NCBI GenBank assembly: GCA_028820215.1
Contig: JAPPKD010000338.1
Coordinates: 1-20,405, forward strand
DNA length: 20,405 nt
Source: Spirochaetaceae bacterium
Lineage (GTDB): Bacteria > Spirochaetota > Spirochaetia > SZUA-6 > Bin103
Reading direction: 5' to 3'
Numbering within the stretch: position 1 is the first letter of the stretch; every line of letters begins with the position of its first letter. A program made the translations under genes and the position numbers. The notes beneath the pieces are model-generated. The model did not search any database. It saw only the letters and a list, made by a program, of their open reading frames with translations, and had not been told where the DNA came from. Below are positions 6,946 through 13,893 of the stretch, one piece after another.

Positions 6946-8184
6946 ATGAGATCATCAACAGGCCGCTGGGTGAGCGGCGACGACTTCTTCGATCGCGAGC
7001 TTGAGCTGAAGGCGCTGCAGAGCCGCGTTCGCGACTTCAACCATGTGCTGCTGACCGGCCAGCGACGCATGGGAAAGACCAGCATCACCAGGGAGCTCGG
7101 CCGACGCGTGGAAGCCAAAGGATGGGGGTTCGTCCCTGCCGATGTCCAAGGAGCGACCTGCCCTGAGGACGTGATCGCCGGCATCGCCGAGAAGGCCCAC
7201 CCGATTCGGTCGATCGCGCGCCGTTTTGCCACCTCCATGCAGCGCTGGATGGGAGACAGGATCGAGGAGGTCAGCGCCTACGACTTTCGTGTTCGCATCC
7301 GTTCAGGATTGGATGCTGCAAACTGGCGTCGCCACGGAGAACACCTGCTCCATGATTGCGCTCATCACGACAAGCCCGTACTCCTCGTGATCGACGAGCT
7401 TCCGATCTTCCTCAACCGGATGCTCAAAGAAGACGGCAACGCTTTGCGGGTCGACGAGTTCCTGAGCTGGTTCCGCGGCGTGCTGCAGGATCTCGGCGAC
7501 GGTTCGCTGGTTCTCATCATCTCCGGCAGCATCGGCCTCAGGCCTCTTGTGGAGCGGCTCGGGATCCCCGACCGCATAAACCATCTCGACTCCTTTCGCC
7601 TGGGGCCGTGGAGCCGCGAAACCAGCGTGGCGTGCTTCGAACGTCTTGCCGAGAGCTACGAATTGCAGGTCGAGGAAGGGGTTGCTGACGCCGCATACGA
7701 GGCACTCGGTCTCGGGATCCCTCAGCACGTGCAGTCTCTTTTCGCTCGCCTCCGCGACTTCGCAACGATGCATGGTCGGGACCGCATCATCGTCGCCGAC
7801 GTGGACGAGGTATACCGCAACGAGCTTCTCGGTCCTTCCGGGCAAAACGACCTCGTGCACTACGAGACACGCCTGCAGGAAGGCATGGACGACGACACCT
7901 ATCGAGTGTCCATGGAGATTCTTGCCGAAGCGGCTACCCAGGATGTGTTCACCGTGAATGCACGGCGCAGCCTTGAACGACTGTATTCCGCGTTGGTCGA
8001 CGATGCACCCGGCCGTGTGTCCGATGCTCTCGAAGTGCTGATTCATGACGGTTACCTGGAAGCCGGCGACGACGGTCACCGTTTCCTTTCCCGGTTGCTC
8101 AAGGACTGGTGGTCAGCCCGTTTCCGAGACCACCACACCCCACTCCTGAAGCGTCCCTCCGCAAGGCCAAAGTGGTTCCGATGA
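6946..8184 (+). CDS. AAA/STAND-type ATPase with C-terminal winged helix, first of a pair
   Basis: This is a protein of 412 residues. The ATG at 6946 is chosen because GGGAG at 6935-6939 sits six bases upstream; a TTG at 6895 is in frame but lies inside the operator. The N terminus reads DDFFDRELELKAL, the entry motif of archaeal-ATPase-like P-loop proteins. Walker A is TGQRRMGKTS (37-46), Walker B is VLLVIDEL (145-152), and a sensor-like strand reads IISGSIGLRP (191-200). The C-terminal 90 residues look like a winged helix ending in HDGYLEAGDDGHRFLSRLLKDWW. There is no signal peptide or membrane segment, so the protein should be cytoplasmic. Such ATPases act as molecular switches and are often encoded in accessory or conflict loci. 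Its stop overlaps the next start as ATGA (8181-8184), implying coupled production of the two ATPases. The target and trigger are unknown. Confidence 0.85.
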   Translation: MRSSTGRWVSGDDFFDRELELKALQSRVRDFNHVLLTGQRRMGKTSITRELGRRVEAKGWGFVPADVQGATCPEDVIAGIAEKAHPIRSIARRFATSMQRWMGDRIEEVSAYDFRVRIRSGLDAANWRRHGEHLLHDCAHHDKPVLLVIDELPIFLNRMLKEDGNALRVDEFLSWFRGVLQDLGDGSLVLIISGSIGLRPLVERLGIPDRINHLDSFRLGPWSRETSVACFERLAESYELQVEEGVADAAYEALGLGIPQHVQSLFARLRDFATMHGRDRIIVADVDEVYRNELLGPSGQNDLVHYETRLQEGMDDDTYRVSMEILAEAATQDVFTVNARRSLERLYSALVDDAPGRVSDALEVLIHDGYLEAGDDGHRFLSRLLKDWWSARFRDHHTPLLKRPSARPKWFR

Positions 8185-10895
8185 ACCAATCGCTTGCTGC
8201 ACCGATCCGAAAGGCGAATCCCGGCACGTTCCAGTCTGACCACGAAGTCATCCGGCAGTTCGTGGTCAGAAACCGCGAGTTCGACATCGTGATGGAGATC
8301 CTTCGAGGGAACACCAAGACATCCTCATGCCAGCACGTCCTGCTCGTCGCGCCGCGAGGCCGCGGCAAGACAATGCTGCTGGCGCGTGTCGCCGCTGAGC
8401 TACGGGTCCGTGAGGACCTGAGCCGCGACCTGTTGCCGGTCCGGTTCATGGAGGAGAGTCACGAGGTGTTCGATATGGCCGACTTCTGGCTCGAGTGCCT
8501 GTTCCATCTCTCACGGGAGAGTGCGGTGTGCGCTCCCGAACTCAGGAGCGAGCTGCGGGACACTCATCGCGCTCTGAGCGCTCGAGGACGTCAGGAAGAA
8601 CTGATCGAAGCGTGGGCCCGGACCGCCGTGCTGGACGCGGCAGATCGGCTTGGAAAGAGGATCGTCCTCATGGTCGAAAACCTGCAAGACCTGTCCGGCG
8701 ACGTCGACGAGCGCTTCGGGTGGAAGCTGCGCGAGGAACTGCAAACCCAACCTCAAGTCATGCTGCTTGCCACCGCCACTAGCCGTTTTCGGGGCTTGGA
8801 CGACGCGACACAGCCATTCTTTGAGCTGTTTCGCATCCTCGGTCTCGACCCTCTGGACACAGAGGAATGCCGGCTCCTCTGGCACGTCCTCAGCGGCGAT
8901 GCCCTGCAAGAGCGAGAGATCAGACCTCTGCAGATCCTGACCGGGGGCAGTCCCCGCCTCGTAGTTTTCGTCGCGGATTTCGTGCGGCACCGTTCCGTCC
9001 GCCAGTTGATGGAACAACTGGTAAAGCTGATCGACGACCACACTGAGTACTTTCGCAGCCATCTTGAAGGCTTTGCAAAGACCGAGCGCCGTGTCTATCT
9101 CGCGACCGTCGATCTCTGGGAACCGTCGACTGCTGGCGAGATCACCGTTCGTGCACGACTCGACACCCGTACCGTGTCTACCATGATCGGACGACTCCTC
9201 CACCGTGGCGCGCTGATCTCGGAGGGTGCTGGTAGAAGACGCCGATACTCGGCATCCGAGCGTCTTTACACCATCTACTACAAGCTGCGACGGGAGCGCG
9301 ACGAAGCTGCCGTGGTGAGCAACCTCATTCGCTTCATGGTGATGTTCTACAGCCAGTCCGAGCTGGCGAGCATGACCGATGCGCTGAGCATAGAAGCCGC
9401 GCAATCCCTAGCCATTCGCCAGGGAATCCAGCGGACGCTCACCGAAGCAGCGAATACCGGCGACTTCGTTTCTCCGGAGAACATTCTTCTTTTCGAGCAG
9501 ATCCTCATTCAAGCCGTAGACCTCATCGAAGTGAATAGAGACCCTGCGCTGATCGAGGCGATAATACGGGCCATCAAGGATGGGAACTGCCAAGAGCTCA
9601 TCGCGCTCGTTGACCGTTTCCTCGATTCCCGAAGCGGAAAAGTACTACGCTCTTCGACGCCCTTCGTCGATCTTTTGGTCTCTGCCAGATTGTTCGCCCA
9701 TGCAGGACTCGGGAACGCCGAAGCTGCGATTGCATCCTACCAGACCGTTGTGGAACGGTTCAGTGCCAGCGACGACCCAGCACTACAACGAGCGGTGGCG
9801 ATGGCACTATTCAATTTGGGAAACCAACAAGGTCGGCTTGGAAAGAACCACGCTGCCATCGCTTCCTACGAAGAGGTGGTGAAAAGGCACATTGCCAGCG
9901 ATACGCTAGCACTTCAGGTAAGCGTTGCTAAGTCGTTGTTCAACAAGGCAATCATCTTCCGTCGGATTGGCGACTCCGACACCGAAGTCGCCACCTACGG
10001 AGATGTCGTGAGTCGCTATGGCGCGAGCGATGCACGGGAACTTCAGATTTGGGTCGCGCAGGCGATAGTCAACATAGGAAACGCACAAGGTCGGCTCGGA
10101 AAGCACCACGCAGCGATCGCTTCCTACAACGAAGTCGTCTGCAGGTATGGCGCCAGCGGGTCACCTGATCTCCGTGTGCAGGTAGCCATGGCCTTGTCGA
10201 ACACGGGATTCACCCAAAGTCAACTCGGCAACATCAACGAAGGAAACGCAGCGTACGCCGAAGTCGTCAAGCGATACGGTGACAGCGGCTCGCAGGAACT
10301 TCAGGGTTTGGCCGCCAAGGCCCTCGCCGCCATGGCAGTCAATCAATTCGAACTCGCCGACATAGCTGGTGAAGTCGCCACGTACGAGGAACTCATCCGC
10401 CGATATGAGGACAGTGACTCTTCGGAGGTGCGGGTAATAGTCGCGACGGCGCTGGTCAACAAGGGATCTATGCAGATCGGGCGCAATCACCCGAGGGATG
10501 CCCTGCACGCCTGCAAAGCGATAGAAGGCTACGGTTCTCTGACTGACTCTAACGACATCGCCTTTGCGTGGTGGGCAGCATGGCTGAGGACGAGAGCGCT
10601 CGTTCGTTGCGGAAGACATGCGGACGCAATAGAGGCGTTTCACTCCATGTACGCCGAATTCCGTCCAACGGGTGGGACCATCACGAAGCTCCTGGAGCTG
10701 ACGGTCGAACTGATCGCTTTCGGCGTGCCAGAACGGGAAATCGTGGAAATCGTGGCGAGCGACCGGGACAAAGCCGGCGCGCTGGCCCCGCTGGTTGTAG
10801 CTCTCCGCATTCGCGCAGGCGAGGAGGTCCGTGCACCGTTGGAAGTGATGGAGGTTGCGGAGGACATCCTCAAGCAGCTCGATGCAAGTCAGTAG
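8181..10895 (+). CDS. Large P-loop ATPase with winged helix and six 43-residue TPR-like repeats
   Basis: This is a protein of 904 residues starting at the ATG that overlaps the previous stop; an earlier in-frame GTG at 8109 lies inside the first gene. A P-loop domain covers about residues 20-300: Walker A VAPRGRGKTM (56-65), a Walker B-like IVLMVENL (161-168) with Glu where Asp is usual, a sensor strand VMLLATATSRF (193-203) and GGSPRL (255-260). A winged helix follows at about 300-370 (TAGEITVRARLDTRTVSTMI, then an Arg-rich wing GAGRRRRYS). After a helical linker, six repeats of exactly 43 residues run from 516 to 773, the TPR-like superhelix that in STAND proteins senses a ligand or partner. 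A further helical tail of about 130 residues ends the protein. The whole resembles a signal-transduction ATPase; its effector output may lie in the first gene or elsewhere. Confidence 0.85.
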   Translation: MNQSLAAPIRKANPGTFQSDHEVIRQFVVRNREFDIVMEILRGNTKTSSCQHVLLVAPRGRGKTMLLARVAAELRVREDLSRDLLPVRFMEESHEVFDMADFWLECLFHLSRESAVCAPELRSELRDTHRALSARGRQEELIEAWARTAVLDAADRLGKRIVLMVENLQDLSGDVDERFGWKLREELQTQPQVMLLATATSRFRGLDDATQPFFELFRILGLDPLDTEECRLLWHVLSGDALQEREIRPLQILTGGSPRLVVFVADFVRHRSVRQLMEQLVKLIDDHTEYFRSHLEGFAKTERRVYLATVDLWEPSTAGEITVRARLDTRTVSTMIGRLLHRGALISEGAGRRRRYSASERLYTIYYKLRRERDEAAVVSNLIRFMVMFYSQSELASMTDALSIEAAQSLAIRQGIQRTLTEAANTGDFVSPENILLFEQILIQAVDLIEVNRDPALIEAIIRAIKDGNCQELIALVDRFLDSRSGKVLRSSTPFVDLLVSARLFAHAGLGNAEAAIASYQTVVERFSASDDPALQRAVAMALFNLGNQQGRLGKNHAAIASYEEVVKRHIASDTLALQVSVAKSLFNKAIIFRRIGDSDTEVATYGDVVSRYGASDARELQIWVAQAIVNIGNAQGRLGKHHAAIASYNEVVCRYGASGSPDLRVQVAMALSNTGFTQSQLGNINEGNAAYAEVVKRYGDSGSQELQGLAAKALAAMAVNQFELADIAGEVATYEELIRRYEDSDSSEVRVIVATALVNKGSMQIGRNHPRDALHACKAIEGYGSLTDSNDIAFAWWAAWLRTRALVRCGRHADAIEAFHSMYAEFRPTGGTITKLLELTVELIAFGVPEREIVEIVASDRDKAGALAPLVVALRIRAGEEVRAPLEVMEVAEDILKQLDASQ
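9726..10499 (+). repeat. Six in-frame 129-bp repeats encoding TPR-like units
   Basis: Units begin at 9726, 9855, 9984, 10113, 10242 and 10371, each encoding exactly 43 residues with no insertions. The shared pattern opens with AIASY or a variant, then EVVxRYGAS, then LQ, VAxAL, N and a closing GRLGKxHA-like turn. A seventh, partial unit follows (ALHACKAIEGYG). Protein conservation is clear while the bases have diverged, so the repeats are old rather than a recent expansion. Confidence 0.85.
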
Positions 10896-10943
10896 CTCGC
10901 TGCCAAGACCGCTGCGTGCATGGCCGCCTTCGCTCGCGTCCCT

Positions 10944-10958
10944 TATGATGGTCGGTCA
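10944..10958 (+). promoter_or_regulatory. -10 element and leaderless start of the first sialidase-like gene
   Basis: TATGAT at 10944-10949 is followed by eight bases and the ATG at 10958. The identical hexamer at identical distance precedes the paralogue at 13893, and the match extends over CTTATGATGG. TGGCCG occurs about 17 bases further up in both copies (10921-10926 here) but does not resemble a -35. Transcription from this -10 would begin at or next to the start codon. Confidence 0.55.
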
Positions 10959-12087
10959 TGAGCTGGCGAGTGACCGACCGGATGACCATCTACCACGAAG
11001 AGGGCTTCTACGCACTCTCGCCCACCGTGAACCGGACGCCGAACGGCGATCTGCTGATGACCTTCCAGCGTGCCACGCACATCGGCATGGCCAATCACAA
11101 CCATCCGCTGTTCAACGTGCAGGCGTGCCGTTCCAGTGACGAGGGGCAGACCTGGAGCGACGCGTACCTGGTGACCGTCGATCCGCGGGGCGGGGTGATG
11201 GACCGGGGCTGCCATTCGCTGCCCGACGGCAGCATCTTCCTGCACTGCTCGTGCACGGAGCTGGTGCCGGCCGAGGGGTCGGAGGCGCACGGCCTGGACT
11301 GGACCGTGCGCTACGGGATGCCCTTCTGGGTGCGCTCCACCGACGACGGCCATACCTGGACCAACCCCGTCCGCTTCCCGCCGCTCCCGGACGCCATCAA
11401 CGGGCACCCGGCCCAGCACACCGGCGTGAGCCGCAGCGGGCTCTGGTGATGCCGGACGGACGCCTGTTCCTGCCGAGCAAGGCCACCGACGTCACCGACG
11501 AGTTCCGCTACCACGGGATGCTGCGGATCTCCCGAGACATGGGCGAGACCTGGGAGTACGGAGGCCGGATCTGCGAGGACGAAGTCGCCCACTTCAGCGA
11601 GCCGACCATCCACCGCACTCCTTCCGGCCGCATCCTGGTGCTGTACCGCTGCCATACCGGGGCCCTCGGGCCGGAGATCGTCCGGCAACAGGGCCTCACC
11701 GGTGCGCACGTCACCGACCCCAGCTTCGTGGGGCGCGTGCTGGTGCTGGTGTACTCCGATGACGACGGACGCACCTGGTCCAAGTGGCGGCCGACCATGA
11801 TCCATGGCAGCCCCGGACACATGCTCGGGCTGCGCGACGGCCGCATCTTCCTGACCGTCGGCACGCGCTGGGCCGGCCAGCGAGGGTGCTCGGTGCGCAT
11901 CCTGGATCCCGAGGGAGAGAACATCGACACGGCTCCGGAGATTATCATCCGCGACGACGCGATCAGCCCGGACTGCGGCTACCCCTACTCGGTGGAGCTG
12001 AACGACGGGCGCGTGCTGGTCACCTACTGGCACCACTTCGACGACGACCTGCGCGGCATCGAGGGCGCGATCCTCGAAGAGGTGTAG
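10958..12087 (+). pseudogene. Sialidase-like BNR beta-propeller gene, frameshifted
   Basis: The reading frame opens at the ATG at 10958 and stops at 11447-11449. The remainder continues in another frame from 11449 to 12087. Aligned to the intact paralogue at 13893-15023, the two copies agree closely throughout, and one G is missing here between 11442 and 11443, where GGGCTCTGG stands against GGGCTGCTGG. Restoring it would give a 376-residue protein. Asp-box motifs (SxDxGxTW) are SSDEGQTW, STDDGHTW, SRDMGETW and SDDDGRTW. No signal peptide is present and no FRIP motif is seen, so true sialidase activity is unproven. Since nothing else has decayed, the break is recent or a sequencing error. The second half has its own ATG exactly at the first stop (TGATG), so separate translation of the second part is possible. 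Confidence 0.85.
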
Positions 12088-12094
12088 CGGGCCG

Positions 12095-13111
12095 ATGTTG
12101 ACGATCGAGAGCGCCGAGACCATCCATTCCGACGGCCGGCACAACGCCTTCACCAGCATGGCGCGGTGGCGCGGCCGGTACTACGTCGCGTTCCGATCCG
12201 CCGGCACCCACGCGGCGACGTGGGAGGACGGCTGGGGAGACGTGCCGGACACGTACGGCCGGATCATGCTGCTGGAGTCGGCCGACCTGACGACGTGGAG
12301 GCCGTCGGTGATCCTGGACACCCAGTACGACGACCGTGACCCGAAGCTGCTCGCGACCCCGGAGCGGCTTTACGTCTTCAGCACCACCATCATCGGACCG
12401 GCGCGGCTCACGATGCCGCAGGAGACCTACCTGTCGTTCACGGAGGACGGGCGAACGTGGTGCCACCCGGTGTCCGCCTATCGCTACAACTACGGGTACT
12501 GGAAGCCGCAGACCCACAGCGGCGTCCACTACGTGGCGGCCGACGTGGACGTCACGCCGCCCGACGTCGAAGAGCTCGACCAGCAGGTCGAGCTGCTGTC
12601 GTCACGTGACGGCCACCTGTGGCAGCCGGTGTCGGTCATCGTCCGCGCCTCGCGCTGCACGGAGACCGAGCTGCTGTTTCTCGCCGACGGCTCGCTGCTC
12701 GCCTTCACCCGGCCCCACTTCGTGTCGATCGCGCGGCCGCCCTACACGACGTGGTCCGTCGCGGGAGCGGCCTCGGACGACCGGGCTCGGGAGCACCCGC
12801 CGGGCTATTCCGGCCCCGCCGCCGTGCAGGTCGCCGATACGCTGGTCTTCTCCTGCCGCACGAGCCGCAAGCACTACCCCGACGACCAGCCGGGAGACAG
12901 CCGAACCGGGCTGTTCACGGTCGATCCATCCGATTACTCGCTGACGTGGCATGCCAACCTGCCGACCGGGTGGGGCGGCGATCAGTCCTACGCCGGCATG
13001 CTCGCGCTCGACGATCGCACGGTCGTGATGTGCTACTACGACGGGGAGCCCTACGAGCCCGGCGTCCCCAAACGCAGCGATATCAAGCTCGCCACGGTCG
13101 CGGTCGGCTAA
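12095..13111 (+). CDS. Sialidase-like short beta-propeller protein
   Basis: This is a 338-residue cytoplasmic-looking protein starting at an ATG seven bases after the frameshifted propeller gene, so the two form an operon. Repeating strand patterns such as GRIMLLESADLTTWRP, YLSFTEDGRTWCHP and LLSSRDGHLWQP are degenerate Asp-box turns of a five-bladed propeller as found in GH33/GH43-like folds. Near the N terminus SDGRHNAFTSMARWRGRYYV sets up the first blade, and the end reads YAGMLALDDRTVVMCYYDGEPYE. It is clearly paralogous to the minus-strand gene at 15035-15991, sharing the GRHN...RWRG, DP-LL and C-terminal YY-G-Y motifs. Its substrate is unknown; a carbohydrate-binding or hydrolytic role is an inference from the fold. 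Confidence 0.75.
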   Translation: MLTIESAETIHSDGRHNAFTSMARWRGRYYVAFRSAGTHAATWEDGWGDVPDTYGRIMLLESADLTTWRPSVILDTQYDDRDPKLLATPERLYVFSTTIIGPARLTMPQETYLSFTEDGRTWCHPVSAYRYNYGYWKPQTHSGVHYVAADVDVTPPDVEELDQQVELLSSRDGHLWQPVSVIVRASRCTETELLFLADGSLLAFTRPHFVSIARPPYTTWSVAGAASDDRAREHPPGYSGPAAVQVADTLVFSCRTSRKHYPDDQPGDSRTGLFTVDPSDYSLTWHANLPTGWGGDQSYAGMLALDDRTVVMCYYDGEPYEPGVPKRSDIKLATVAVG

Positions 13112-13124
13112 ACCGAGCCTTCGC

Positions 13125-13535
13125 CTACGGCTGGTCCGTCGCCGGTTTCTGAAGCGTGACGGACACGCTGGGAAAGCGCTCGTCCAGCGTGTAGATCGTC
13201 GTATCCGCAGTCCGTGCTGCCGCCCAGATGAGCGCATCCGCGAACGACACGCGGCCGGAAGGCCGGCACAGGCGAAGCGCTTCCAGTACGTATTCCTTGG
13301 GCAACCGGAAGGTAGCGATGTTCGCCTTTCGGAGCAGGGCGATCAGGTGATCGACCACGGTCTCACGAGGTACGCCGTAGACCGAGCCAAGAACGTAAGC
13401 GGTCTCCACCAGCGCGACGTCGGTGATCAGGAGCTCAGCTTCAGCGTCGATCACCTTCGCACTCGCGTCGGCCAGGTCCGGCGGGTCACCGGTGAGGTAC
13501 CGGACGAGCATCGACGTATCGAGCAGTGCGCTCAC
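13125..13535 (-). CDS. vapC: VapC-type PIN-domain ribonuclease toxin
   Basis: This is a protein of 136 residues from the GTG at 13533-13535, whose first bases overlap the antitoxin stop as GTGA; longer in-frame starts upstream lie inside the antitoxin gene. The PIN-domain acidic residues are all visible: Asp6 in LLDTSMLVRYL, Glu44 in LVETAYVLGS, Asp100 in VSFADALIWAAA and Asp118 in YTLDERF. VapC toxins are Mg2+-dependent RNases that cut tRNA or rRNA when their antitoxin is degraded. The gene converges on the propeller gene that ends at 13111, with 13 bases between them. The pair separates the two propeller modules and probably arrived independently. Confidence 0.9.
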   Translation of the reverse strand: MSALLDTSMLVRYLTGDPPDLADASAKVIDAEAELLITDVALVETAYVLGSVYGVPRETVVDHLIALLRKANIATFRLPKEYVLEALRLCRPSGRVSFADALIWAAARTADTTIYTLDERFPSVSVTLQKPATDQP

Positions 13536-13804
13536 GGGACCGATCGGCGCGCAGCATCGCTCCAACCGCGCTCTCGCGCCTCCTGCCAGGCGTCGCCCGG
13601 AGGGATCCGGGTCTTGATGTAGGGCGCCAGGCATCCCTTGAGCGATTCGCGATGGTCGGGCGGCAGAAAATAGAGCTCGACATGGTCGTCGACGAGGCGT
13701 TGGATGGAGATCCATCCAGGTGCGAGGCCAAGCGAGTCCCTGATCGGCTTCGCTATCACTACTTGCCCCTTGGTTCCTACGACATGCGCGTTCGGTTTAC
13801 GCAT
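13532..13804 (-). CDS. vapB: VapB-type antitoxin, AbrB/MazE-like swapped-hairpin DNA-binding protein
   Basis: This is a 90-residue protein whose ATG is at 13804 on the minus strand. Residues 8-30 (VVGTKGQVVIAKPIRDSL, then GLAPG) match the AbrB/SpoVT/MazE swapped-hairpin fold, which binds DNA as a dimer. The C-terminal half, with WQEARERGW, would wrap the toxin. The stop overlaps the toxin start. An inverted repeat CATAC-N6-GTATG lies over its start codon and is a natural site for autorepression by the VapBC complex. Confidence 0.85.
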   Translation of the reverse strand: MRKPNAHVVGTKGQVVIAKPIRDSLGLAPGWISIQRLVDDHVELYFLPPDHRESLKGCLAPYIKTRIPPGDAWQEARERGWSDAARRSVP

Positions 13805-13817
13805 ACGCGCAAGTATG
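13802..13817 (-). promoter_or_regulatory. vapBC -10 element and autoregulatory inverted repeat
   Basis: CATAC at 13802-13806 and GTATG at 13813-13817 form a perfect 5-bp inverted repeat around a six-base centre, covering the vapB start codon. On the minus strand CATACT at 13817-13812 is a -10-like hexamer seven bases before the ATG, so the message would be leaderless and the repeat would cover the start point. No -35 element is clear. Confidence 0.45.
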
Positions 13818-13878
13818 AATCAACCTCGGCCGTACTACCAAGCGGCTGGTTGTGTGGCCGCGTCCGGACGCGTTCCCT

Positions 13879-13893
13879 TATGATGGGACGCCA
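13879..13893 (+). promoter_or_regulatory. -10 element and leaderless start of the intact sialidase-like gene
   Basis: TATGAT at 13879-13884 lies eight bases before the ATG at 13893, exactly as in the paralogue at 10958. The bases from CTTATGATGG onward are conserved between the two copies while the sequence further up diverges, so this block was carried along in the duplication and kept. It shares an 88-base divergent region with vapB. Confidence 0.55.

Noticed and set aside
4541..6958. An 805-codon open frame on the minus strand
   Set aside because: It lies antisense to the oxidoreductase and antiporter genes, both of which have clear family motifs. Its content is Gln, His, Arg and Gly rich with no domain, as expected for the reverse frame of GC-rich coding DNA.
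13105..13150. A possible bidirectional terminator between the converging propeller and vapC genes
   Set aside because: The AGCC and GGCT arms are only four bases long with a nine-base loop, there is no T-run, and the hairpin lies largely inside vapC.
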